Part shown: in pieces, positions 37,749 to 46,035 of the stretch
Layout of the letters: each line of letters starts with the position of its first letter
Numbering within the stretch: position 1 is the first letter of the stretch
Origin: Pseudomonas wuhanensis
GTDB lineage: Bacteria > Pseudomonadota > Gammaproteobacteria > Pseudomonadales > Pseudomonadaceae
DNA length: 64,000 nucleotides
Direction of reading: 5' to 3'
Assembly (NCBI RefSeq): GCF_030687395.1
Contig: NZ_CP117430.1
Span: 6,014,001-6,078,000 of the forward strand
Notes under the pieces: model-generated
The model's input: only the letters and a program-made list of their open reading frames with translations
What the model was told of the DNA's origin: nothing
Databases searched by the model: none
Program-made: the position numbers and the translations under genes

Positions 37749-38648
37749 TCAAACCCGGTAGACCGGAACCCGGTGACACCAGCGATCCTTGTATTCGCGA
37801 TCGGCGCGGCCGAACGAGTAACGCAGCGGCTTGCCCAAGGCTCGGGCCTGCTCCCACGCGGCTTGGGTGTTGACGAAACTGAGAACACTGCCGGGGCTGA
37901 ACTCGCGGTTCTGCGGATCGACACCGCCGTTAATGTATTCCAGGCTGACCCACTTGGGTGCCTCGACCCGGTACAGAATCTGGATCGCCACCGGCTCGTC
38001 GTTCAGGTAGATCAAGGACCCGGTCATGAACTCACGCAACAGGCTGAACACTTCAGAAAGACGCGCCTTGCCCGGTGCTTCAAAGTTCCAGCGGCGCTGG
38101 AACAGGTCGGCATAGATGGTCGCCTGTTCACTGGCGCTCAGCTCCAGCATCGGTCGGATGATGCCACCCGCCTCTTCAAGCAAACGCTGGTCACGACGCT
38201 GGTTGTAGCGAAACTTCTTGCTGTAGTCCTCTGGTTCACGAGCCAGCGCCAGGCCTTCAGGTTGCTCAGCGAGACCGATGATGTTTGGGGCATTGAGTTC
38301 GGACACATAACGCGCGTGATGCCGCAGACGAACCTGAGCATCTTCGGCAACCGGCAGGATGATCTCGGCATTGCCGAGATCGAGCAGGCCACGCTTGCCT
38401 TCACGCTTGAGCACGTCCTTGGACAAGGCCACATGACGGCCCCAGGTCGGCATCGCGGCGCACAATTCACCGTCGACGAACCAGCCCAGATAACGCACCG
38501 GGATGCCTACCAGCCCTGCCAGGCGCTCAACGACTTCGGGATGAGTTGCCACGCTGCCGCCAAACTGTTGCCAGGCCTGGGTATAAACCGTTGCATCAAT
38601 GGGTACCCAGCCGCTTTCTCTCCAGGCCCGCCAGTAACTCAAAATCAA
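37749..38648 (-). CDS. Mig-14-family protein (GNAT-like fold)
   Basis: A 299-residue protein of the Mig-14 family, known in Salmonella and P. aeruginosa (PA5003) for a role in resistance to cationic antimicrobial peptides. Key stretches are YLGWFVDGELCAAMPTWGRH, FRYNQRRDQRLL and YINGGVDPQNREFSPGSVL. The C-terminal half resembles a GNAT acyltransferase fold. The start is TTG at 38648, overlapping the msbA stop by 4 nt (TTGA), so it depends on msbA translation. Confidence 0.82.
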   Translation of the reverse strand: MILSYWRAWRESGWVPIDATVYTQAWQQFGGSVATHPEVVERLAGLVGIPVRYLGWFVDGELCAAMPTWGRHVALSKDVLKREGKRGLLDLGNAEIILPVAEDAQVRLRHHARYVSELNAPNIIGLAEQPEGLALAREPEDYSKKFRYNQRRDQRLLEEAGGIIRPMLELSASEQATIYADLFQRRWNFEAPGKARLSEVFSLLREFMTGSLIYLNDEPVAIQILYRVEAPKWVSLEYINGGVDPQNREFSPGSVLSFVNTQAAWEQARALGKPLRYSFGRADREYKDRWCHRVPVYRV

Positions 38649-40435
38649 ACGTGGGACTCCGTCATCGCCTCGTCGGTGCTTTCGACGAAATCCTTCTCGT
38701 GCAGGCGTGCGTAGAGACCGTTCAACGCCAACAACTCGGCGTGGGTGCCGCGTTCGACGATGCGGCCCTGGTCCATCAACAGGATCAGGTCAGCCTTCTC
38801 GATGGTCGACAAGCGGTGAGCGATCACCAGCGTGGTACGGCCCTTCATCACTTGTTCCAGTGCTGCCTGGATGTGGCGCTCGGACTCGGTGTCGAGGGCC
38901 GAGGTAGCCTCATCGAGGATCAGCAATGGCGCATTCTTGAGCAGTGCCCGGGCAATCGCCAGACGCTGGCGCTGACCGCCGGAAAGCAGCACGCCATTTT
39001 CGCCCACCAGGGTGTCGTAGCCTTGAGGCATTTGCTCGATGAACTCGGCGGCGTAGGCATCTTCGGCAGCCTTGCGCACGTCTTCGAACGGTGCGCCGGC
39101 GAGGTCGCCGTAGGCGATGTTGTTGGTGACGCTGTCGTTGAACAGGGTGACCTGCTGGGTCACCAGGGCAATGTGACGACGCAGGTTGGTCAGTTTGTAT
39201 TCCTCGACATCCATTCCGTCGAGCAGGATCTGGCCCTTGTCGTGGTGATAGAAACGCGGAATCAGGTTGGCCAAGGTCGACTTGCCGCTGCCTGAACGCC
39301 CCACCAGAGCGACCATCTGGCCCTCTTCGGCGGTAAAGGAAATATCGTTGAGCACAAGTTTCTCGGTGCCCGGGTACTGGAAGCTCAGGTTACGCACTTC
39401 CAGGCGACCGCTGACGCGCACCATTTCCTTGGTGCCCGTATCGACTTCCGGTTCTTCGTCGAGCTGCTCGAAGATGCTCTCCGCACCGGCCAGCCCTTTC
39501 TGAATGGTGGCGCTGACTTCCGACAACTGACGAATCGGCTTGGGTAACAAACCGGCGGCGGTAATGTAGGCAACCAGTTCGCCAGCAGAGGCATCTCCGC
39601 GAAGGTAAAGCACCAGATACATCAACACCGCCATGCCGATGTAAATCACCAGTTGCAGCATCGGGGTGTAGATCGACTGGGTGCGGGTCATGCCCAGGCT
39701 GCGGTTCATGTTGTCGGCGCTGGCCTTGTGGAACCGATCGATTTCGTAAGTCTCACCGCCAAAGCTGCGAACCACGCGATAGCCCTGGATAGTCTCCGAA
39801 GCCACATGGGTCACATCGCCCATCGCCACCTGGATTTTCTTGCTTTGCTTGCGAAATTTTTTGCTGGCGCTACTTACCAGAATCGCGATGACCGGCAGGA
39901 TCGCCAGCAATACCAAGGTCATTTTCCAGTTGCTGTACAGCAGGTAACCGAACAGGAACACCACCGTCAGGCCTTCACGGATCACTACTTTGATCGCATC
40001 AGTGGCAGCACCGGTGACCATTGTCACGTTATAGGTAATACGGGAAATCAGGTGACCGGAGTTATGGTTGTCGAAGTAGCGGTTAGGCAAGGTCAACAGG
40101 TTGTCGAACAAGGCACAACGCAGGTCGTGGACCACGCCACGGGCAACCTTGGCCAGGTAATAGTTACCCAGAAATGAGCCGATGCCCTGATAGACGGCAA
40201 TCAGCACAATCAACAACGGTACGCCGAGTACCAGCGAGACACCCAGAAACTTGGTGTCATCGGGTTTCTGCAAGGCGTCGAGAAAATGCTTGAGCATGTC
40301 CGCCAGCATCGGCTGGCTGGATGCGAATAGCACAAAGCCGATAATACTGATGGCGAAAGCGCCCCAGTACGGGAGCACGTATTTCAGCAACCGCAGGTAA
40401 ATCTTCATGCTTGATTGCTGGTCGGAATTGGCCAT
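38645..40435 (-). CDS. msbA: Lipid A export ATP-binding/permease MsbA
   Basis: MsbA flips lipid A-core across the inner membrane. The 596-residue half-transporter has about six TM helices and one nucleotide-binding domain with Walker A LVGRSGSGKST, signature LSGGQRQRLAIARAL and Walker B LLILDEATSALD. Length is as expected. It leads the msbA - mig-14-like - dnpA - hldE unit. Confidence 0.97.
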   Translation of the reverse strand: MANSDQQSSMKIYLRLLKYVLPYWGAFAISIIGFVLFASSQPMLADMLKHFLDALQKPDDTKFLGVSLVLGVPLLIVLIAVYQGIGSFLGNYYLAKVARGVVHDLRCALFDNLLTLPNRYFDNHNSGHLISRITYNVTMVTGAATDAIKVVIREGLTVVFLFGYLLYSNWKMTLVLLAILPVIAILVSSASKKFRKQSKKIQVAMGDVTHVASETIQGYRVVRSFGGETYEIDRFHKASADNMNRSLGMTRTQSIYTPMLQLVIYIGMAVLMYLVLYLRGDASAGELVAYITAAGLLPKPIRQLSEVSATIQKGLAGAESIFEQLDEEPEVDTGTKEMVRVSGRLEVRNLSFQYPGTEKLVLNDISFTAEEGQMVALVGRSGSGKSTLANLIPRFYHHDKGQILLDGMDVEEYKLTNLRRHIALVTQQVTLFNDSVTNNIAYGDLAGAPFEDVRKAAEDAYAAEFIEQMPQGYDTLVGENGVLLSGGQRQRLAIARALLKNAPLLILDEATSALDTESERHIQAALEQVMKGRTTLVIAHRLSTIEKADLILLMDQGRIVERGTHAELLALNGLYARLHEKDFVESTDEAMTESHV

Positions 40436-40536
40436 TCGGCGCGCCTCGTACGTTTGAAAAAGACAGACAACCTGTGGATTGTAACAGCGAACGAATTACA
40501 ACATCGGCTCAGCCAGGACGAGGTGCCGAAAACGCT

Positions 40537-41760
40537 TTAGCACTTCGCTACCGGACCGGGAACATCAGGGGTTGAAACACTCCAGACGGAACCTTTGCTT
40601 TCATTGCTCCCACGAGTGGCCAACACGATACTCAAGGCAATCGGCAACCAGGTGATCAACCAGTCCGCATTGGGTTTGAGCCAGAGACCAATGCCATCGG
40701 TCATCAATGACGCCCCGGAAAACACCCAGAGTGCCAGCAACACCTGCCCCAGTGGCTGCGCGCGCGAAACCCAGCCACGCCAGCCAACCGCCAGCCACAG
40801 CCAGCCGAATAGCAGTAGCCCAGGTACACCCAGACGCACACCGATATCCAGGAACAGGTTATGGGGATGTTTGAATGCCTGTCCGATTTCAGGGACAGGA
40901 ATCAGGTATTCATGGAATCCCAACCCCATCGCCCAATGATCCAGCATCAATTGCACGCCGCCGTTCCATAGCTCGGGACGAAAAGAAACGCCACGCTGCA
41001 AGAGGATGTCCGGCTTGAATACAGCAATGGACGCCAACCCCAGGACCACCAGAATGATCAGCCCGCCTCCCAGGCGCGACGGTCGCGCCACTCCCATCAC
41101 GAATAGACAGGCCAGCAAGCCGATCCACACACCGCGTGTTTGGCTAAAGCCCAGGAATAGCGCATATCCCAGCGCCGGAATCAGCAGCAACACCATCGCC
41201 CAGGGATTGAAGCGCTTGGTCTGCAACGTGAAGACGCCAAGAATCAGCAAGGCCCCCACCGCATGCGCGGCCATGATTGCAGTGTCCCACAGGCCAATGG
41301 CAATCAGCCTGCCGCTGAAAGGTTGAGCGGACACGTCATAAAAGTAGACCCAGGAAGCTGCAGCAAAAAAACCGCCAATAATCGATGCGTACAACAACAT
41401 GGACTCGAACCGCCACTTGCGGTTCTGTGCAGCCAGTAGCACGCCCAACAGGGTAAGGGCCACATAGAGCGTCACTTTGCTTTTGCCGAAAATGTTATTG
41501 CCGCCCTCAACCATCAGCACCAATAACGTCCATGCCGCGAAGATAGCAAAGAGGACGCACTCCGGTTGCTTGAGCATCGCGCGAAAATCCCGATGGAACA
41601 GCGCCAACAAGGCAGGCAGCCACAGCAGGAAAATCAACATTTGGTGATAAAGCTTGTTGTCCGGCAGTACCCACGCCCCACACAGCAGCACAAGAAAACC
41701 GATAGATGCCCACATTCCCAGGACATCCTTACCGAAAAATTTCTTCATTCCTGTCAGCAC
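40537..41760 (-). CDS. waaL: O-antigen ligase / polymerase family protein (WaaL-type)
   Basis: A 407-residue protein with about ten TM helices and the Wzy_C domain of O-antigen ligases: FSQTRGVWIGLLACLFVMG, then FRPELWNGGVQLMLDHWAMGLG and HPHNLFLDIGVRLGVPGL, where the His is expected to be catalytic. WaaL joins O-polysaccharide to lipid A-core. A GTG at 41760 overlaps the previous gene's stop; an ATG at 41748 is the alternative start. Position equals PA4999. Confidence 0.85.
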   Translation of the reverse strand: MLTGMKKFFGKDVLGMWASIGFLVLLCGAWVLPDNKLYHQMLIFLLWLPALLALFHRDFRAMLKQPECVLFAIFAAWTLLVLMVEGGNNIFGKSKVTLYVALTLLGVLLAAQNRKWRFESMLLYASIIGGFFAAASWVYFYDVSAQPFSGRLIAIGLWDTAIMAAHAVGALLILGVFTLQTKRFNPWAMVLLLIPALGYALFLGFSQTRGVWIGLLACLFVMGVARPSRLGGGLIILVVLGLASIAVFKPDILLQRGVSFRPELWNGGVQLMLDHWAMGLGFHEYLIPVPEIGQAFKHPHNLFLDIGVRLGVPGLLLFGWLWLAVGWRGWVSRAQPLGQVLLALWVFSGASLMTDGIGLWLKPNADWLITWLPIALSIVLATRGSNESKGSVWSVSTPDVPGPVAKC

Positions 41761-42866
41761 TCGGCTTTACCCAGCATTCGATTGGCGACCCGCTGCAACT
41801 GGGCCTTGTCGGCGTTCTTCCAGCCACCCTTGATACAGTAGTGTTCAGAGAGGTAATGGAGAAAGTTACGCCTCAACCGCTCATCGAGTGGCCATTGCGG
41901 GAATGCGCGCGCCAGTTCCACCACCTGCTCGGCGTTATCGGCATGCATTACCAGCCCTTCGATATTGAAAAAAGCCTGACCCAGGGTGAGCACGGGCTTA
42001 CCCAAAAGCAGGCTTTCCAGGCCAACCGTCGAGTTCAGCGTGATCACAAACTGGCTGGACTCGATCAACTGCTGAGTGGCGTTGCCGTTGGCGAACAACA
42101 GACGCTCGTGAGTACGCTCATGCAACTCAGGATACGTTTCGCGACTGGATGGATGCTCCTTGAACACCACTGTCAATCCAGTCTCTTTGGCCAAGCGCTC
42201 GCCCAAGGCGAACATCTCGCGCATGTTTTTGATCCAGGGAGAAAACAGCCGAACCTGACTATCGCGGTCGTCCTGGAACGGAATAAAGACGAACTGCTCC
42301 GGCAGCACAATCGGTGTCGGGCCACTGGTACGAGGCTGGCGTGGAATCAGCACGGGCACTGCCTGATTTTCAGGCACGGGATAAGGATAGTTGAGGTAAA
42401 AACCGGCCTCACGCGGAACGGCGTTCAGGTAGTTCACGCCCTGCGGATCAACGGTTGTGGTGTCGGGCAGCAAACCGTTCTCGAAGAAGAAAGTCTTACA
42501 ACCCGGCGGCGCCAAGGCCGTCAGCAATCGGCAGTAGCGGTGGGAACCATTCCAGAACACCAGCGCATCGGGGTGCTCGCGATCAAGCAACGCCTGAGCG
42601 CGTAACGCCATCCAAATCAGCTCAAGACGTAACAACAGACGATACAAGCGACCATCGTTTTTGTTCTTGACGCGCCGCTCCTCGCATTTTTCTTCGATCA
42701 GGCTCGGCCAGTCGATTCGCGAAAGCACTCTGGATGCATGCAACAACCTTGGCCAGGGCATCTGTGGTGGGGTAACGACTTTACCTTGCAGCTCGGTCTC
42801 ATTGAGTAACCGATTGAAATAGAGGCCTTGATGTTTGGCCAGGGAAATGAACAGCATTGTCGTCAT
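41754..42866 (-). CDS. Capsule-type polysaccharide biosynthesis protein (KpsS/LipB-like)
   Basis: This 370-residue protein has the pattern of capsule_synth glycosyltransferases that add Kdo or related sugars: FVFIPFQDDRDSQVRLFSPW, LTVVFKEHPSSRETYPEL and ITLNSTVGLESLLLGKPVLTLG. Starts at 42866 or 42857 are possible. It overlaps waaL by a few bases. It could add an outer-core sugar; the exact linkage cannot be told. I do not recall a PAO1 counterpart here, so it may be lineage-specific. Confidence 0.7.
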   Translation of the reverse strand: MTTMLFISLAKHQGLYFNRLLNETELQGKVVTPPQMPWPRLLHASRVLSRIDWPSLIEEKCEERRVKNKNDGRLYRLLLRLELIWMALRAQALLDREHPDALVFWNGSHRYCRLLTALAPPGCKTFFFENGLLPDTTTVDPQGVNYLNAVPREAGFYLNYPYPVPENQAVPVLIPRQPRTSGPTPIVLPEQFVFIPFQDDRDSQVRLFSPWIKNMREMFALGERLAKETGLTVVFKEHPSSRETYPELHERTHERLLFANGNATQQLIESSQFVITLNSTVGLESLLLGKPVLTLGQAFFNIEGLVMHADNAEQVVELARAFPQWPLDERLRRNFLHYLSEHYCIKGGWKNADKAQLQRVANRMLGKAEC

Positions 42867-43148
42867 AGGGTGTCCAAAAAATAGGCCGCATCCACCCGCC
42901 AAAGCGCAATATAACCACGTGCGACAAGTCCGCAGACATCAACACCCTGTTATTCGCCCGTCCGCGTATAGAAGTATAAAACCAGAAATCAGAAGCAAGC
43001 ACTCTGTGGTATTGCCCCAGGCAACCCCGTGAACGGGCAACTGCCTCTTAAAAAGTGAGGCGATTGTACCACAGCGGTTTTTTGCAGCATGCGCACTGCG
43101 GTAACATAGCCGGCTGCCCATCCCATCAGGCCAAGCCTTGGAGCCTTG

Positions 43149-43790
43149 ATGCAAACGCTCGACCATACCGCTTATCTCAACATGCGCGAGGGCGCCGACG
43201 TTCTCGAGGCCGATGGTAAAGGGGATAAAGTCTTGTGCCTGGCCGATGGCTCGATGCTCAAGCTGTTTCGCCGTAAACGCCTGCTGACTTCTGCGCTTTG
43301 GGCGCCTTACGCCCGGCGCTTCGCCGACAACTGCCGAGCACTGCGCGAATGCAATATCGAATGCCCGACGGTTCGCCAGATTTATCGCATCCCCAGCATC
43401 GAGCGCGATGCCGTGCATTACGACCCCCTACCCGGTCGCACTCTGCGTCAGTTGCTGGGCACCGACAATAACGAATCTCTTCGGGCACAACTGGGTGAGT
43501 TCATTGCACGCCTGCATGAGAACGGCATCTACTTTCGCTCCGCGCACCTGGGCAATGTGGTATTGACGCCTGAAAATACACTCGGGCTGATCGACATCGC
43601 CGACCTGCGCACCTATCGCAAGCCACTGCGCAAAGGCCTGCGCCTGCGCAATTTCAAGCATATGCTGCGCTATCGCCAGGATCGCGAGTGGCTACTCAAG
43701 GACAACCAGTTCCTTGAGCACTACCTGAACCATCAACGTGTGTGCAATGGACGGGAACTGAGCCTGGCGCTCACTCCCTTAAGCCCTTAA
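43149..43790 (+). CDS. LPS-kinase-like (toluene-tolerance-type) protein
   Basis: A 213-residue protein of the kinase-like group represented by PA4998. LGEFIARLHENGIYFRSAHLGN followed by TLGLIDIADLR (first part split: LGEFIARLHENG, IYFRSAHLGN) parallels the catalytic loop and metal-binding Asp of LPS kinases, but the catalytic Asp is replaced by His/Ser-rich residues, so activity is uncertain. ATG 43149 has GGAG upstream. The last four codons lie in an 8-bp tandem repeat (CCCTTAAG); the TAA stop is within its second unit. Confidence 0.68.
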   Translation: MQTLDHTAYLNMREGADVLEADGKGDKVLCLADGSMLKLFRRKRLLTSALWAPYARRFADNCRALRECNIECPTVRQIYRIPSIERDAVHYDPLPGRTLRQLLGTDNNESLRAQLGEFIARLHENGIYFRSAHLGNVVLTPENTLGLIDIADLRTYRKPLRKGLRLRNFKHMLRYRQDREWLLKDNQFLEHYLNHQRVCNGRELSLALTPLSP

Positions 43791-43831
43791 GCCCTTAAGC
43801 CCTTAAGCCCTTAAGCCCTTAAGCCCTTAAG
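43776..43831. repeat. Seven perfect copies of the 8-bp repeat CCCTTAAG
   Basis: Units run without mismatch from 43776 to 43831. Each holds the palindrome CTTAAG. The array covers the last codons and stop of the kinase-like gene and ends 10 nt before the stop of the convergent gene. Because 8 is not a multiple of 3 the array could shift frame, but the stop is already in unit 2. Confidence 0.97.
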
Positions 43832-43840
43832 CCGCCAGTG

Positions 43841-45127
43841 TCAGCCGGCGGCAGACAGCCTGAAGGTCTCGAAGTCACGCGCAGGGTCTACGCCGCGCAG
43901 CAAGTTATCAACCAGCTGAATGGTCTTTGCCAATCCCTGAGAGCCGTATACCAAGTGGTAATCGGCAAAACGCCGGGCCTGGGCCACATGCCCCGGATAA
44001 TCCTGCTCAAGCGCTTGCAACTGGCGGGAAAACTCATGTTCATCGCGCACTTGTGGCCCAAAAAACAGTGAGTGAGAGAAGATATCCACATCGCTGCCCG
44101 CATTCACATGGATTACCGGCCGCCCCGCCAGCCCTGCCTCGATACCAGCATTGGACATGATATTGACGACAACGCTGGCCTGCGCCAGAGCGTGCGCCAG
44201 TGAACACTTGCTATCCAGCAAGTCGATGTTGGCTAACTGCGCAGCGGCATCGCACCAGAATTGCGCCTTGCTGCGCGGATGACGCTTGAACAGCACGCGA
44301 TAATGCGGATGCTGCCCGGCCCAGTCGCGCAATAACTGATAAGTGCGCTGGTAGCCCGGCTCTTTTTCCCGATCAGGACCCACCCCCAGAATTAACAACG
44401 TCCGGAGAGCAGGATCGGCAACTGGCAGATCATAAGTTTCATCGGCGAGGTAAGAACCGATCAGTACCACCGTCGACTCACCGAACCTCAATGTTCTTTC
44501 TTGCAAAGCGACCAGCGAACTATGGCCAAAGACGCCGTAATAGTCGTAATCGTTCATCCCCAGTCGTCGTGAAGACTCCAACGTCGTGGCATGGGCCAGT
44601 TGCAGCAGTCGGGCCCCGCGCGCAGCCAATGCCAAGCGCAAGAACGGCGCATGAAGACTACCGTTGCGTTCGTTGATCAGCACCTTGGGCGAATACGTCA
44701 TCACCAACCACTGTGCATGGGCGGCGTACACCAGATAACGCAGCGGCACAGACTGCGGCGGCGCCAGGAGCATGCGCTGGGCGCAGGCGTCCGACGGAGA
44801 ACGTAACGCTGCCTCTGTCAGGTGGTGCCCGCGCTTGCGCAGACCCTCAATCAGAATATTCTTGCGCTGCAACGCCATGGACTTTGGCGCCGAATGCAGC
44901 AACAGCACCTCACAGGGCGTAGCGACGACCGAACCACTCAAGCACGCCTTCGCGCGTACCCCGACCGCCACATCCACCAGCACATCACGAACCAGGCGCA
45001 AAAGGCTACCACAGCGACCATGACGCTCGCGCAGCAGCTTCCAGCGGTAACGGTCCAGCTCACGCGCTTTTTGTGTCCAGCATCCTTCAGCCTGAAACAC
45101 ACTTGCGTCAGACGGGGGTGCGCTCAC
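43841..45127 (-). CDS. Polysaccharide/glycosyltransferase-like protein, unassigned
   Basis: A 428-residue protein. The C-terminal part (YRVLFKRHPRSKAQFW, then VVVNIMSNAGIEAGLAGRPVIHV) is the pattern of capsule-type GT-B glycosyltransferases; the N-terminal part has LLLHSAPKSMALQRKNILIEGL. The start is GTG 45127, overlapping the GT2 stop as GTGA; an upstream extension of 40 codons inside the GT2 gene is rejected. Probably a sugar transferase of the outer core or surface glycan; the sugar is unknown. Confidence 0.62.
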   Translation of the reverse strand: MSAPPSDASVFQAEGCWTQKARELDRYRWKLLRERHGRCGSLLRLVRDVLVDVAVGVRAKACLSGSVVATPCEVLLLHSAPKSMALQRKNILIEGLRKRGHHLTEAALRSPSDACAQRMLLAPPQSVPLRYLVYAAHAQWLVMTYSPKVLINERNGSLHAPFLRLALAARGARLLQLAHATTLESSRRLGMNDYDYYGVFGHSSLVALQERTLRFGESTVVLIGSYLADETYDLPVADPALRTLLILGVGPDREKEPGYQRTYQLLRDWAGQHPHYRVLFKRHPRSKAQFWCDAAAQLANIDLLDSKCSLAHALAQASVVVNIMSNAGIEAGLAGRPVIHVNAGSDVDIFSHSLFFGPQVRDEHEFSRQLQALEQDYPGHVAQARRFADYHLVYGSQGLAKTIQLVDNLLRGVDPARDFETFRLSAAG

Positions 45128-46035
45128 TTGAACAACAACCGGATGGCCTTGCGGGTATAGGACCAGCGCGTGAGCGAGCGCAGATCGGCGCGCACGGCGC
45201 GGGCGTAAAAAGCCTTGGCGTGGACATAATCGCCGGCACTGTAGCAATCGCGAAACAATGACAGGCAGCGCTGAGCCAGGAAAGCCTGGCGCAAGTCCTG
45301 CAACTCTTGAGGCATGCGCACCGGGGAAAATACCTCGTCAACCATTCCAACCCCCGCCGCCAGGCTTTGCTTGAGGTCATGGCGCATGCTGTCGCCATGC
45401 TTGTAAATCAGCGCCAGCGGTTGATCGAGCACACTGCACGGGAAACGCGCCAGCACCTGAGCAAACACCGGAATATCTTCAACGTTGCGCAGCTGTTCAG
45501 GATAGTTGCCCGGCGCAAACACTTCGCGATGCATCGCGCAGGCGCCGTTGGATAGCGATACCGTCTTGTCCAGCAAGTAGCCACGCACACGCTCGCGCGG
45601 GGTGGCTGGCAAGGATTTGACGGCGTGCTGGACACGACGACCGTCGTCGAATACCGACCAGTGACCGCCAATGATCAAACGGCTGTCAGGATGGCTGGAG
45701 ATATGCCGGGTCAACGCAGCCAGCGCACCAGGCGCCATCTCATCATCAGCATCGAGGAAGATCAGATACTGCCCCCGAGCCTCCTCGATCCCGCGATTAC
45801 GCACCGAAGACAAACCGCCATTGGGTTTGCGCAGAGCTCTAAAGCATCCGGCATGTTCAGTCAGGAGCTGCTCCAGAACTTGCGGCGTCGCGTCAGTGGA
45901 GCCGTCATCGATCACCAGCAACTCAGCCTGGGCATCACCCAACTGCGCCAACACCGATTTCACCGCACGCGGCAGGGTTTTGGCGTAGTTATAAGCTGGA
46001 ATAACGACACTGATCAGCACGTCAGTCAACTGCAT
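45124..46035 (-). CDS. Family 2 glycosyltransferase
   Basis: A 303-residue GT-A enzyme: ISVVIPAYNYAKTLPRAVKSV at the N-terminus (in parts ISVVIPAYNYAK, TLPRAVKSV), VIDDGSTDAT, and the metal-binding FLDADDEM. The C-terminal 100 residues are variable. It overlaps the carbamoyltransferase gene by 14 nt upstream and the next gene by 4 nt downstream, so it is one operon. Acceptor sugar unknown; outer-core assembly is likely from context. Confidence 0.85.
   Translation of the reverse strand: MQLTDVLISVVIPAYNYAKTLPRAVKSVLAQLGDAQAELLVIDDGSTDATPQVLEQLLTEHAGCFRALRKPNGGLSSVRNRGIEEARGQYLIFLDADDEMAPGALAALTRHISSHPDSRLIIGGHWSVFDDGRRVQHAVKSLPATPRERVRGYLLDKTVSLSNGACAMHREVFAPGNYPEQLRNVEDIPVFAQVLARFPCSVLDQPLALIYKHGDSMRHDLKQSLAAGVGMVDEVFSPVRMPQELQDLRQAFLAQRCLSLFRDCYSAGDYVHAKAFYARAVRADLRSLTRWSYTRKAIRLLFK

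Noticed and set aside
43776..43831. CRISPR-like array
   Set aside because: Units are 8 bp, directly adjacent and without spacers; it is a simple tandem repeat.
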